A stretch of 33,360 nucleotides of DNA from Leucobacter komagatae (lineage in GTDB: Bacteria > Actinomycetota > Actinomycetes > Actinomycetales > Microbacteriaceae). Position 1 is the first letter of the stretch; each line of letters starts with the position of its first letter. Below are positions 1 to 8,716 of the stretch, piece after piece. Made by a program: the position numbers and the translations under genes. The stretch lies in the NCBI RefSeq assembly GCF_000834055.1, contig NZ_JXSQ01000030.1:1-33360 (forward strand), read 5' to 3'. The notes beneath the pieces were generated by a model. That model was not told where the DNA came from. It did not search any database and worked only from the letters and a program-made list of their open reading frames with translations.

Positions 1-371
1 CGCTTGTTGGGGCTGCCGCGGACGCGCTCGGCCCGCGCTCAACGTTTGTGATTTCCGGCGTCGCGGCGCTCATCGCGTTCGCGATCGGGATGACCTGGTT
101 GATCTCGGAGCGGCAGCTGCGCGTGCGATGGGACCACGGACTGCAGTTCACCCATGCCGGTCGCCCAAATGTGGGCGACGATCGCGGGCAGCAGGTGGAA
201 ACCCTCACCGCCCCCATCGACGTGCTGCGCCGCGAACCGGAACTCGAAGACCCGCTGAAAACTCACTGGGACTCGGCCCCGCAGGAGGGTCCGCCAACAA
301 CCGGCGTGATTCCGCTGCCGAAGCCGAATATTCCGCGTGATGACGAGGAATCCGACGGTCGCGAGGGGTAG
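1..371 (+). CDS. MFS transporter, C-terminal end (partial, runs off left edge)
   Basis: The reading frame is already open at base 3 and runs to the TAG at 369-371. Before the internal GTG at 48 it reads GAAADALGPRSTF, followed by a hydrophobic segment (SGVAALIAFAIGMTWLI) and then SERQLRVRW. This is the usual last cytoplasmic loop, last membrane helix and basic exit of a drug or multi-solute MFS exporter. A soluble, acidic, proline-rich tail of about 75 residues follows. The GTG at 48 is internal and is not a start. The substrate cannot be told from this fragment. The family call is by inference from a short stretch. Confidence 0.6.
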   Translation, partial: LVGAAADALGPRSTFVISGVAALIAFAIGMTWLISERQLRVRWDHGLQFTHAGRPNVGDDRGQQVETLTAPIDVLRREPELEDPLKTHWDSAPQEGPPTTGVIPLPKPNIPRDDEESDGREG

Positions 372-429
372 GCTAGAGGCGATGTGCGGGTATGCCCGCG
401 GAACCCTCAACCACTGGAGCGAGATACTC

Positions 430-1959
430 GTGAGTGACTTCATGTCTGCCCAAACCCGTACCGAAACGGATTCGCTTGGCAGCGTCGAAATACCCGCATC
501 GGCCTACTGGGGCGTGCACACCGCGCGTGCCCATGAGAACTTTCCGATCGCCCGCAGGCCCATTTCGGTCTACCCCGACTTCATTCGCGCGTTTGCGTGT
601 GTGAAGCAGGCGGCTGCGCGCGCCAACCTTGAGATCGGGGCACTCGATGAGCAGCGCGCCACGCTCATCGACCGCGCCTGCGAAGAGATCAAGACGGGCA
701 TGCTGCACGACCAGTTTGTCGTCGGCGTTGTGCAGGGTGGTGCGGGCACCTCCAGCAACATGAACGCGAACGAGGTCATTACCAACCGAGCCCTCGAACT
801 CGCTGGCCACGAGAAGGGTGATTACGGGTACATCAACCCGAACGATCACACGAACCACAGCCAGTCCACCAACGACACGTACCCGACTGCGATCAAGATT
901 TCGCTCGCGTTCTCGCTGAGCAGCCTGCTCGAGGAGCTCAGCCTGCTCGCAGAGTCCTTCGCCGCGAAGGGCCGCGAGTTCTCGCACATCATCAAGGTCG
1001 GCCGCACCCAGCTGCAGGACGCCGTTCCGATGACACTCGGCCAGGAATTCAACGCGTTCGCGGTCACACTCCGCGAAGACGTTGAGCGCCTGCAGGAGGC
1101 CGTCTCGCTGCTGCGCGAGGTGAACATGGGTGCCACGGCTATCGGCACCGGCATCAACGCGCCCCGCGGCTACAAGGAGGCCGTGATCCGCCACCTGCGC
1201 GAGATCACCGAGCTCGACCTCGTCACCGCTGGCGACCTCGTCGAGTCGACGAGCGACACGGGCGTCTTCGTCACGTTCTCCGGAGCGCTCAAGCGCAGCG
1301 CGCTCAAGCTGTCGAAGATCTCGAACGACCTGCGGCTGCTCTCATCCGGCCCGCAGGCCGGTTTCGGCGAAATCAACCTGCCTGCTCGCCAGGCAGGCTC
1401 GTCAATCATGCCTGGCAAGGTGAACCCCGTCATCCCCGAGGCAGTCTCGCAGGTCGCCTACGCGATCGCGGGCTCCGACGTGACGGTCTCCATGGCGGTT
1501 GAGGCAGGCCAGCTGCAGCTCAACGCGTTCGAGCCGATCATCGCGCACTCCCTGTTCCAGTCCATCACCTGGCTCGAGCGCGCCTGCCAGACGCTGCGCG
1601 TGAACTGCGTCGACGGCATCACCGCAAACGAGGACCGCCTCGAAGATATGGTGGCACGCTCGGTGACAGTGATCACCGCGCTCGCGCCGGTCATTGGCTA
1701 CGCCGAAGCAGCGAAGCTCGCCAAGGAAGCGCTCTCGACGAACGCAAAGGTCTCCGAGCTCGTGATCTCGCGCGGTCTGCTGGACCAGGCGGAGCTTGAC
1801 GACATCCTGCAGCCAGCAAAGCTCGCAGGCCTTGCGCCCGAGACCGGCGCTATCCCGATCATTGAGCGTGACGCGCTCGACGCCCGCGAGCCGAAGCCAG
1901 GCACGCCAGAGGCCGACGCTGCCTCCGGTGACGCAGGCGACCCGCAGCCGGAAGCGTAG
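430..1959 (+). CDS. aspA: Aspartate ammonia-lyase (aspartase)
   Basis: The enzyme converts L-aspartate to fumarate and ammonia in the cytoplasm and belongs to the aspartase/fumarase superfamily. The signature loop GSSIMPGKVNPVIPE lies at about residue 323. The ending NPVIPE, rather than NPTQ, is the aspartase form and not class II fumarase. Other family blocks are GVHTARAHENFPI near the N-terminus, GAGTSSNMNANEV, the substrate loop QSTNDTYPT and GRTQLQDAVPMTLGQE. GTG 430 is chosen because GGAGCGAG lies 6-9 bases upstream; ATG 442 is a possible alternative. The protein is 509 residues, longer than the typical 470, because of an acidic alanine/proline-rich tail of about 30 residues. It faces the next gene across a shared terminator. 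Confidence 0.88.
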   Translation: MSDFMSAQTRTETDSLGSVEIPASAYWGVHTARAHENFPIARRPISVYPDFIRAFACVKQAAARANLEIGALDEQRATLIDRACEEIKTGMLHDQFVVGVVQGGAGTSSNMNANEVITNRALELAGHEKGDYGYINPNDHTNHSQSTNDTYPTAIKISLAFSLSSLLEELSLLAESFAAKGREFSHIIKVGRTQLQDAVPMTLGQEFNAFAVTLREDVERLQEAVSLLREVNMGATAIGTGINAPRGYKEAVIRHLREITELDLVTAGDLVESTSDTGVFVTFSGALKRSALKLSKISNDLRLLSSGPQAGFGEINLPARQAGSSIMPGKVNPVIPEAVSQVAYAIAGSDVTVSMAVEAGQLQLNAFEPIIAHSLFQSITWLERACQTLRVNCVDGITANEDRLEDMVARSVTVITALAPVIGYAEAAKLAKEALSTNAKVSELVISRGLLDQAELDDILQPAKLAGLAPETGAIPIIERDALDAREPKPGTPEADAASGDAGDPQPEA

Positions 1960-1974
1960 CTCGGCGCGAGACAC

Positions 1975-2014
1975 GAAGAGGGCCCACCAGGAGAATTCCT
2001 GGTGGGCCCTCTTC
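1975..2014. terminator. Bidirectional terminator between aspA and the FAH-family gene
   Basis: A perfect 17-bp inverted repeat (1975-1991 and 1998-2014) surrounds a 6-base AGAATT loop. It sits between convergent genes, so it can end transcription from both sides. Confidence 0.85.
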
Positions 2015-2088
2015 GCATCTGCTTGGCGCGGCTCGTGCGCGAAGCCGCGCCAGTGAGCATGACCGAGCGGCAGCGCCGCAGGCCAGCG

Positions 2089-2955
2089 TTAGATGGCGAC
2101 GCAGTGCGCGGTGAGCGCACCAATCTTCTCGATGGTCACGGTAACTTCAGTGCCGTCGGTCAGGTACAGCGGTGGCTTGCGCGAGCGACCCGCGCCGCCG
2201 GGCGAACCGGTCGAGATGACCGTGCCTGGGAGGAGCGTCAGCGACTGCGACAGCGACGAGATGAGCTCAGCGACCGAGCGGATCATGAACTCCGTCGTGG
2301 AGTCCTGCACGCGCAGCCCGTTGACATCGGTCGCGATGTGCAGCGCCTGCGGGTCGGGGATCTCATCTGCGGTGACGACTACGGGGCCGATCGGGGTGAA
2401 GCCGTCGAACGACTTGCAGCGCGACCACTGGGGCTCAGAGAACTGAATGTTTCTCGCCGTGATGTCGTTGATAGCGGTGTAGCCGAAGACGTAGTCGAGG
2501 GCTTCCTCTGGGGTGACGTTCTTTGCGGGGCGGCCAATGATCACGCCAAGCTCGCCCTCGTAGTCGACTTCCTCGCTGATGCGCGTTGGCAGCTCGACCG
2601 TTCCTTCGTGTCCGTTCAGGGAGTTCGGGAACAGCGTGAAGAGCACTGGGCCTGAATCGTTGTCGAGTGCGAGTTCGCTCGCGTGCTCGTCGTAGTTCAA
2701 GCCGACGGCCAGCACGACCGGCGGGTTGATAGCCGCGGGGGCGTAGTGCGCACCCTCGGCCGAGATTCCCGCGGAAGCGGGGAGGGAGTCGAGTGCGGAT
2801 CGGAGGCGCTGCAGCGCAGCTGGGCCTGCCTCGATCAGTTCTTGCAGGGTGTCGAAAGCTTCTCCAAGCTCACGTACGGCGAAGAATCGCTCATCCCGCT
2901 CAATGTATAGTCCGGGGGTTGCAGCGGCTTCGGGGGTCAGGTGCGCAAATCTCAC
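2089..2955 (-). CDS. Fumarylacetoacetate hydrolase (FAH) family protein
   Basis: A 288-residue member of the FAH superfamily, whose enzymes hydrolyse or isomerise beta-dicarbonyl acids from aromatic breakdown. Visible family features are GLNYDEHA (85-92), the metal-binding acids in VDYEGELGVIIG (E133 and E135) with D164 in DITARNIQ, the WSRCKSFDGFTPIGP block with K181, and TGSPGGAG near the C-terminus where TGTPAGVG is usual. The start is a GTG. No aromatic-catabolism genes adjoin it, so the substrate is unknown. It could equally be an acylpyruvase or an oxaloacetate tautomerase of the same fold. Confidence 0.85.
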   Translation of the reverse strand: MRFAHLTPEAAATPGLYIERDERFFAVRELGEAFDTLQELIEAGPAALQRLRSALDSLPASAGISAEGAHYAPAAINPPVVLAVGLNYDEHASELALDNDSGPVLFTLFPNSLNGHEGTVELPTRISEEVDYEGELGVIIGRPAKNVTPEEALDYVFGYTAINDITARNIQFSEPQWSRCKSFDGFTPIGPVVVTADEIPDPQALHIATDVNGLRVQDSTTEFMIRSVAELISSLSQSLTLLPGTVISTGSPGGAGRSRKPPLYLTDGTEVTVTIEKIGALTAHCVAI

Positions 2956-3110
2956 TACTCTAGGTTACCGGGATTTCGGCGCGCGGATGTTGTCGTGCCC
3001 CGCCTAAGATGCGGACATTCACCTGTAGTTAACGGCGTGCTTGCGCAACATTGGTTCCCCTCTCAGCGAACCTCATGGTGGAGGAGGCATGGATCGGTCA
3101 GAATGGGCCC

Positions 3111-3482
3111 ATGACTGATGCACCGCTCACCAAACCAGAAATCGATGCACCCGAGGGCCCTGCGCCCGCCGAATTGGAGATCGTCGATATCGTCGTCGGT
3201 GACGGCGCCGAGGCCGCCGCAAGCTCCACCGTTGACGTTCACTACCTCGGGGTCGAGTATGACTCCGGCGAGGAATTTGACTCGTCGTGGAGCCGAGGCG
3301 AATCCGTGAACTTCCCGCTCAAGGCACTGATCCCCGGCTGGCAGCTCGGTATTCCAGGCATGCAGGTTGGCGGGCGCCGTAAGCTCACCGTTCCCGCGGC
3401 GCTGGCGTACGGCGAGAGTGGGGGACACCCGCTCTCGGGCAAAACGCTCATCTTCGTGATCGATCTGAAGGGCGTGAGCTAA
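3111..3482 (+). CDS. FKBP-type peptidyl-prolyl cis-trans isomerase
   Basis: A small single-domain FKBP of 123 residues that catalyses proline isomerisation in folding proteins. The core shows VDVHYLGV, the EEFDSSWSRG loop, FPLKALIPGWQLGIPGMQVGGRRKL split across two strands, PAALAYGE, and the closing strand LIFVIDLKGV. No signal peptide or membrane anchor is visible, so it should be cytosolic. The frame is open further upstream, but ATG 3111 gives the usual actinobacterial length and its MTD...KPEIDAPEGPAP opening. It is divergent from the FAH gene, with a 155-base gap that must hold both promoters. Confidence 0.9.
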   Translation: MTDAPLTKPEIDAPEGPAPAELEIVDIVVGDGAEAAASSTVDVHYLGVEYDSGEEFDSSWSRGESVNFPLKALIPGWQLGIPGMQVGGRRKLTVPAALAYGESGGHPLSGKTLIFVIDLKGVS

Positions 3483-3591
3483 CCACTCAAACCCTCTCGC
3501 AAACGGTATCGCTTTGCGCCCGGCCCCCAAGCCGAGGCGCAAGGTGGTACCGTTTTCCTGTTCAGCAAACACCCAGGAACAGGAGCGGTTC

Positions 3592-5049
3592 GTGTCAGAG
3601 GCCACACAGCAGAAGGTGAAGGAGCGGGGTTTTCTCGACCGTTACTTCGAGATCACTCAGCGCGGTTCGACCATCGGAACCGAGGTGCGCGGCGGTCTCG
3701 TTACCTTCGTAACGATGGCCTACATCGTCATCCTCAACCCGATCATCCTTTCGGGTAAGGAAGACGTCGCGGGCAACATGCTCGATTTCGGCCAGGTGAG
3801 CGCGGTAACCGCACTCGCTGCCGGTGTCATGACGATCCTCTTCGGCATCGTCTCCCGCCTCCCGTTCGCATTCGCCGCCGGGCTCGGTATCAACGCCTTC
3901 CTCGCGTTCTCTGTCGTGCAGGAGGTGACGTGGCCAGAGGCGATGGCGATCGTCGTCATCAACGGTCTGCTCATCGTGCTGCTCGCGGCGACCGGCCTGC
4001 GCCGCATGATCTTTGACGCTGTCCCCGTGCAGCTCAAGCTTGCGATCACGGTCGGTATCGGCTTCTTCATCGCGTTCATCGGCTTCGTGAACTCCGGCTT
4101 TGTCGACGCGACCGGCCAGTCGTCACCGCCCGTCGGCCTTGGCCCTGCCGGCGTCGGCTTCATTACGACCGTCCCGACGCTCATCTTTGTTGTGACCCTC
4201 GCCCTCACCGGCGTGCTCGTCGCCAAGAAGGTGAAGGGCGGCATCCTCATTGGCCTGGTAAGCGGCACGATCATCGCGGTCATCGTTGAGGCGATCTGGA
4301 AGATCGGCCCGAAGTTCGGCGCAGACGGCAGCATGAACCCCGGGGGCTGGAGCCTCACGGAGCCCGTGCTCGGCGGCAACCCCTTCGCTGTACCGGATCT
4401 GAGCCTCGTTGGCGCAGTGAGCTTCGACTTTGGCAAGGTCGGCCTCGTCACCGTCATCATGCTCGTGTTCACGCTGCTCTTCACGAACTTCTTCGACGCA
4501 ATGGGCACCATGACCGGGCTGTCCCGCGAGGCCGGCCTTGCTGACCCGAAGGGCAACTTCCCCCGCATCAAGTCGGCGCTGGTCGTTGAGGGTGTCGGCG
4601 CGGTTGTCGGCGGCGGCACGTCGTCCTCCTCAACGACCGTGTTCGTTGAATCGGGCGCCGGCATCGGCGAGGGAGCGCGCACGGGTCTTGCGAACGTCGT
4701 CACCGGTGTCGTGTTCCTCCTCGCGATGTTCTTCACACCGCTCACCGAAATCGTTCCGACCGAGGTCGCGGCGGCCGCGCTCGTGATCGTCGGCGCGATG
4801 ATGATGTCGCAGATCTCGAACATCGACCTCACGGACTTCCGCGTATTGCTGCCGGTGTTCCTCACGGCCGCGGTGATGCCGCTGAGCTACTCCATCGCCA
4901 ACGGCATCGGCGCGGGCTTCGTCTCGTGGGTCCTCATCCACGCCTTCACCGGCAAGGCTAAGCAGGTGCACTGGCTGCTGTGGATCGTCTCGGCTGGCTT
5001 CGTGATCTTCTTCGCACGCGGTCCGATCGAGGATTTGCTCGGAATTTAG
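3592..5049 (+). CDS. NCS2 family purine permease (guanine/hypoxanthine type)
   Basis: A 485-residue integral membrane importer of the AzgA/PbuG branch of NCS2 (COG2252), predicted to bring purine bases in with protons. Family landmarks are GTEVRGGLVTFVTMAYIV in the first helix, FAAGLGINAFLAF, TNFFDAMGTMTGLSREAG and FVESGAGIGEGARTGL, followed by a run of hydrophobic helices. GTG 3592 is chosen because AGGAG lies about 9 bases upstream. The frame is open 26 codons further, but that stretch is not hydrophobic or family-like. It stands alone, ending at a strong terminator. Confidence 0.88.
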   Translation: MSEATQQKVKERGFLDRYFEITQRGSTIGTEVRGGLVTFVTMAYIVILNPIILSGKEDVAGNMLDFGQVSAVTALAAGVMTILFGIVSRLPFAFAAGLGINAFLAFSVVQEVTWPEAMAIVVINGLLIVLLAATGLRRMIFDAVPVQLKLAITVGIGFFIAFIGFVNSGFVDATGQSSPPVGLGPAGVGFITTVPTLIFVVTLALTGVLVAKKVKGGILIGLVSGTIIAVIVEAIWKIGPKFGADGSMNPGGWSLTEPVLGGNPFAVPDLSLVGAVSFDFGKVGLVTVIMLVFTLLFTNFFDAMGTMTGLSREAGLADPKGNFPRIKSALVVEGVGAVVGGGTSSSSTTVFVESGAGIGEGARTGLANVVTGVVFLLAMFFTPLTEIVPTEVAAAALVIVGAMMMSQISNIDLTDFRVLLPVFLTAAVMPLSYSIANGIGAGFVSWVLIHAFTGKAKQVHWLLWIVSAGFVIFFARGPIEDLLGI

Positions 5050-5060
5050 GCACAGCGCCA

Positions 5061-5104
5061 AAGGGGCGGGGTGGATCGGCGAGCGCTGATCCACCCCGCC
5101 CCTT
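5061..5104. terminator. Bidirectional terminator, purine permease / IMPase
   Basis: A 17-bp inverted repeat (5061-5077 and 5088-5104) with a 10-base loop lies between convergent genes. The A-rich left flank and TT on the right are compatible with use on either strand. Confidence 0.8.
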
Positions 5105-5145
5105 GGTGTTGGCGGTCACGCACGCGCGGTGCGTACGGTATCCCG

Positions 5146-5979
5146 CTACGCGAGCGTGCGGTACGCCTCTGCCACGATGGCGGCGAGCTCGGCGGTGACC
5201 GCAGGTGTGCCGGCGATGAGCATTTCCTCGCCTGGGGCGGCTTCGCCGAGGCCGCGGACCGTCGCGCCGGCCTCTCGCGCGATGAGCGTCGCAGCCGCGT
5301 AGTCCCACGGTTGCAGCCCGCGCTCGTAGTACGCGTCGACGCGGCCAGCGGCGAGCATGCACAGGTCGGTCGCTGCCGAACCCATGCGGCGAATGTCCCG
5401 CACTCGCGGGAGGACGTGGCGGAGCACCTCTACCTGCTCCGTGCGGCGCTCGACGGTGTAGCCGAAACCCGTGGCGAGGAGCGTCGTGCCCAACTCCGAC
5501 TCCGCCGGGCCGCTCAGCCGTTTCCCGTCGAGGAACGCGCCACCGCCTTCCCAAGCGGTGAAGAGCTCACCGGTGACAGGAAGGTAGACGGCTCCGGCGA
5601 TCGCGCGCCGCCCGTCTGACATCGTTCCCGGTGCCCCGTCTTCGACGGTCGCCGCCACGCTCACCGCATAGGCCGGGATGTTGTACAGGTAGTTGACGGT
5701 GCCGTCGATGGGGTCGACGACCCAGGTGATTCCCGTGGTCCCGGCGATGCTCGCGCCCTCCTCGCCAAGGATCGCATCGTCCGGCCGGTGGCGCAGGAGG
5801 CCCTCGGTCAGTAGGCGCTCGGCCTCCTGATCCGCCGCGGTGACGACGTCGCTGAGGCTGGACTTCGTTGCGGCAACGTCGACCCCGATCGCCCGCTTCG
5901 AGTGGATCACGCGGCCAACGGTGCGCGCGAGCGAGCCCGCGACATCGGCGAGGGTGGATGCATCAACCGAGAGTGTCAT
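5146..5979 (-). CDS. Inositol monophosphatase family protein
   Basis: A 277-residue member of the IMPase superfamily of magnesium-dependent phosphatases. The metal-binding motifs are complete: GEEG at 72-75, DPIDGTVNY from 89, and the WDYAAA motif in the C-terminal third that supplies the last acidic ligand. The substrate could be inositol phosphate, as in actinobacterial SuhB for phosphatidylinositol or mycothiol precursors, but histidinol phosphate or PAP cannot be excluded by motif alone. ATG start. It lies 97 bases after amt with a terminator between, so it probably has its own promoter. A paralogue is at 27422-28225. Confidence 0.85.
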   Translation of the reverse strand: MTLSVDASTLADVAGSLARTVGRVIHSKRAIGVDVAATKSSLSDVVTAADQEAERLLTEGLLRHRPDDAILGEEGASIAGTTGITWVVDPIDGTVNYLYNIPAYAVSVAATVEDGAPGTMSDGRRAIAGAVYLPVTGELFTAWEGGGAFLDGKRLSGPAESELGTTLLATGFGYTVERRTEQVEVLRHVLPRVRDIRRMGSAATDLCMLAAGRVDAYYERGLQPWDYAAATLIAREAGATVRGLGEAAPGEEMLIAGTPAVTAELAAIVAEAYRTLA

Positions 5980-5998
5980 GTGTCCGAGCCTACTCGCA

Positions 5999-6038
5999 CG
6001 CCCGCGGGGCCACGCCGTGTGCGTAGGCCCCGCGGGCG
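5999..6038 (-). terminator. Terminator after amt
   Basis: A 13-bp GC-rich inverted repeat (5999-6011 and 6026-6038) with a 14-base loop lies between the amt stop and the IMPase start. It has no clear U-run, so efficiency is uncertain. Confidence 0.6.
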
Positions 6039-6076
6039 CACTCCCGAGAGGGGAGTGTCACTGTCTCGGCTGCGCC

Positions 6077-7285
6077 TCAGAGGCGGCCACCAGCGTCCAG
6101 CGCGTAGGCCTCCTCGCCGTGCGCAGCGGCGTCGATGCCGCCCTCCTCAACCTCCGCTGGCACACGGAGTCCTGTCGTGAACTTCACGCCGAAGGCGATG
6201 AGGAGCGAAGCGACGAACGAGTACACCACGACGCCGAGTACCGAGATGACCTGGACGAGCAGCAGCCCAGCGTCTCCTCCGGTGAAGAGCCCATCGTCGA
6301 ACGCGAAGAACCCGAGGTACACGGTGCCGAGCACGCCGGCGACCAGGTGGAGCCCAACAACGTCGAGTGAGTCGTCGTAGCCAAGCCGGAACTTCCAATC
6401 GATCGCGAACGCGCAGGCAGCGCCGGCGAGCAGGCCGAGTAGCAGCGCGAATCCCGGGGCGAGGTTTGCGGCGGCGGGCGTGATGGCAACGAGGCCGGCG
6501 ACGGCGCCTGAGGCGGCCCCAATCACCCCTGGCTTGCGCCCACGAAGCGCGTCGATCGCGAGCCATCCGATGATCGCCGCTGCGGGGGAGCCGAGCGTGT
6601 TCACCAGGATCAGGCCAGCGGTACCGGCATCGGTTGCGAGGCCAGCGTTGAATCCGATCCACCCAAACCACAGGAGTGCCGCGCCGATGGTCACGAGCGG
6701 GATCGAGTGTGGGCGGTGCGCGCCGCGGGCGAAATCGCGGCGCTTACCGACAACGATCGCGAGGGCGAGGGCCGCTGCGCCGGCATTGATGTGGATTGCC
6801 GTGCCGCCTGCGAGGTCGATGACCTCCGGGGTGCCGAGCCAAGAGCCGAGCTGTGAGATCCAACCGCCGCCCCAGACCCAGGCAGCGACCGGGAAGTAGA
6901 CGAGGGTCGCCCAGACGCCAGAGAACAGCACCCACGAGCCGAGGCCGACCCTGTCGGCGATGGCGCCTGAGATGAGCGCGGTGGTGATCATCGCAAACAC
7001 CGCGCCAAATCCGACGCCGATGAATTCGGATGGGTCTGTGGTGGCGAGCCCGAACTCCCTGAACGGGTTTCCGGCGAACCAGCCGTCACCCTCCCCGAAG
7101 ACACTCATGCTGTAGCCGTAGAGGATCCACAGCATGCCGACGACTCCCATCGCGCTCACGCTGAAGAGCATCATGTTCACAACCGAACGCACGCGTACGA
7201 GGCCACCGTAGAAGAGCGCGAGCCCCGGCGTCATGATGAGGACGAGAGCGGTGCTCGTGAGCGTCCAAACGTCTGTAGCTTCCAT
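6077..7285 (-). CDS. amt: Ammonium channel/transporter Amt
   Basis: A 402-residue membrane channel for ammonium/ammonia. The twin pore histidines are seen as H165 in GGTAIHINAG and H313 in VVGLHLVAG. The conserved aspartate near the recruitment site is D157 in VIDLAGG. Most of the protein is hydrophobic helices, ending in a soluble C-terminal tail. ATG 7285 is preferred over the longer frame because it starts just before the first helix and has a purine-rich GAAGGGAAG ahead of it. No PII gene (glnK/glnB) follows, unlike in many bacteria. A GlnR-like box lies 79 bases upstream, which suggests nitrogen control. Confidence 0.92.
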   Translation of the reverse strand: MEATDVWTLTSTALVLIMTPGLALFYGGLVRVRSVVNMMLFSVSAMGVVGMLWILYGYSMSVFGEGDGWFAGNPFREFGLATTDPSEFIGVGFGAVFAMITTALISGAIADRVGLGSWVLFSGVWATLVYFPVAAWVWGGGWISQLGSWLGTPEVIDLAGGTAIHINAGAAALALAIVVGKRRDFARGAHRPHSIPLVTIGAALLWFGWIGFNAGLATDAGTAGLILVNTLGSPAAAIIGWLAIDALRGRKPGVIGAASGAVAGLVAITPAAANLAPGFALLLGLLAGAACAFAIDWKFRLGYDDSLDVVGLHLVAGVLGTVYLGFFAFDDGLFTGGDAGLLLVQVISVLGVVVYSFVASLLIAFGVKFTTGLRVPAEVEEGGIDAAAHGEEAYALDAGGRL

Positions 7286-7363
7286 GTGCTTCCCTTCGAT
7301 CTCGCCCGAATAGGCGACCCGGTTCAGCGGTGAGACCGGGTGAACACAGTCTGCGCGCACGTC

Positions 7364-7401
7364 GTTTCATCACCGTTTCTCTCGAGCGTCGCGAAGGTCA
7401 C
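7364..7401 (-). promoter_or_regulatory. Candidate GlnR operator upstream of amt
   Basis: Read on the minus strand, four 5-mers stand at exact 11-base intervals: GTGAC, GACGC, GAAAC, GAAAC, each separated by 6 bases. The published actinobacterial GlnR operator is GTNAC and GAAAC half-sites with 6-base spacers. Three of the four 5-mers fit and GACGC is degenerate. It sits upstream of the ammonium channel, a typical GlnR target. No glnR gene is in the window. Confidence 0.45.
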
Positions 7402-7563
7402 ATCTCTGTTTCGTGTGGGTTTCCTCGCCGTCGGCCCAGGAGCATGTTCGCCGCGGGGCGGATCGGTGCTAAGATAACAAGGTTGCCGTTAGATCGGCCG
7501 CGGATACAGAGAGCCCAAGCACCCAGCTGAAGGCGCCGCGCAACTGGAGAAAGGGGATCACCT

Positions 7564-7833
7564 ATGCCATTGCCCACAGATGTCAAGCAGGCGATCATCG
7601 AAGAGTACGCGACCACCCCCGGTGATACCGGATCCCCTGAGGTTCAGGTGGCGCTGCTTTCACGTCGTATCAAGGATCTGACCGAGCACCTCAAGGAGCA
7701 CAAGCACGATCACCACTCACGTCGTGGTCTGCTCCTCCTCGTCGGTCAGCGCCGTCGTCTGCTGGCTTACCTCCAGCAGGTCGACATCAGCCGTTACCGT
7801 GCGCTCATCGAGCGCCTCGGCCTTCGCCGCTAA
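7564..7833 (+). CDS. rpsO: 30S ribosomal protein S15
   Basis: An 89-residue S15, the primary 16S rRNA-binding protein of the small-subunit platform. Nearly the whole sequence is family-like: [35 protein letters not shown], and the C-terminal RRRLLAYLQ...[12 protein letters not shown]. An AAAGGGG Shine-Dalgarno lies 7-13 bases before the ATG. A leader of roughly 100 bases follows the TAAGATAAC stretch near 7470; S15 often represses its own translation through the leader, but I cannot show that here. Usually pnp follows rpsO; here a terminator follows at once and pnp is absent. Confidence 0.97.
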   Translation: MPLPTDVKQAIIEEYATTPGDTGSPEVQVALLSRRIKDLTEHLKEHKHDHHSRRGLLLLVGQRRRLLAYLQQVDISRYRALIERLGLRR

Positions 7834-7892
7834 GGCTGCGAAGACCTTCGGTTGCGCAGGTCAGCCCCACGGCTGATCGTCTGTGACTCTGG

Positions 7893-7922
7893 GAAGCCCC
7901 TCTCCTGCGGGAGAGGGGCTTC
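7893..7922 (+). terminator. rpsO terminator
   Basis: A 13-bp perfect stem (7893-7905 and 7910-7922) with a TGCG tetraloop, followed by TTTGTGTTGT. This is a canonical intrinsic terminator. Confidence 0.9.
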
Positions 7923-7984
7923 TTTGTGTTGTCTTCGAAAGCGGGTCGCGACTGGCGCGCGAGTACCCGCGGTATCCTATGTGT

Positions 7985-8716
7985 ATGCCACGTGGATCGC
8001 AGGCCGCTCGAGATCGTGCTCTGTACGTCGAGATCCACATACACGCGCCAATCGAGCGCGTGTGGCAGCTCACGCAGGATCCCGAGCTCCACTCCCGCTG
8101 GGACGGCCGATTTAGCGCGATCCGCCCCACGACGCTTCGCGCTGACGGGGCGCAAGAGTTTCGCTACGAGCTCGCGCTTGGGGTGCACACGATCCACGGG
8201 ACGGGTGTCTCTCTCGGCGACAAACGCGCCGCCGCAGGCGCACGCACGTCAGCGCTCAGCTTCACTACCGCTGATCCGCTCTCCCCGCTCGGTGCGGGAC
8301 GAGGCTACTGGCGTTACGTCCCCGACGGTGACGGCGTGCGGTTCATCACCGGGTACGACTACACGCCGGGCTGGGGATGGCTCGGCCGCATCGTGGACCC
8401 GCTCATCACCCGCAAATTCGTGTGGTGGCTGACTGCCTGGAGCTTCGACAGGTTGCGCATCTGGGCCGAGGAGGGGATCGAGCCCGAACGCGTTAGGTGG
8501 TGGCGCGGCTGGTTCGGCGGGGTACGCGCGCGGGCACGCAACTGCCGCTCGCGGCCGCCACTAGCCGAGCCGAGCGCGCCGAGCGCCGGCGGGCGGGCGA
8601 TGGCCGCGCGCGGCAGGGCACAGCAGCACAGCGCGATCATGGACGGCGCGCCAGAAACCCTTGACCGGCTGACGCGGAGCGATGCCGCGGCTGCCAAACC
8701 GGAGGAACGCACGTGA
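7985..8716 (+). CDS. SRPBCC family (polyketide cyclase-like) protein
   Basis: A 243-residue protein with an N-terminal SRPBCC/START-like ligand-binding fold of about 160 residues. It opens with VEIHIHAPIERVWQLTQDPELHSRWDGR broken over strand and helix, and has the HTIHGTG and GWLGRIVDPLITRKFVWW elements. The basic C-terminal tail after about residue 170 is low-complexity (A, R, P). No ribosome site is seen. TATCCT at 7974-7979 is a good -10 whose start point would fall on ATG 7985, so a leaderless message is likely. ATG 7979 is the alternative. The stop overlaps the next start by 4 bases (GTGA). The ligand is unknown. Confidence 0.75.
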   Translation: MPRGSQAARDRALYVEIHIHAPIERVWQLTQDPELHSRWDGRFSAIRPTTLRADGAQEFRYELALGVHTIHGTGVSLGDKRAAAGARTSALSFTTADPLSPLGAGRGYWRYVPDGDGVRFITGYDYTPGWGWLGRIVDPLITRKFVWWLTAWSFDRLRIWAEEGIEPERVRWWRGWFGGVRARARNCRSRPPLAEPSAPSAGGRAMAARGRAQQHSAIMDGAPETLDRLTRSDAAAAKPEERT

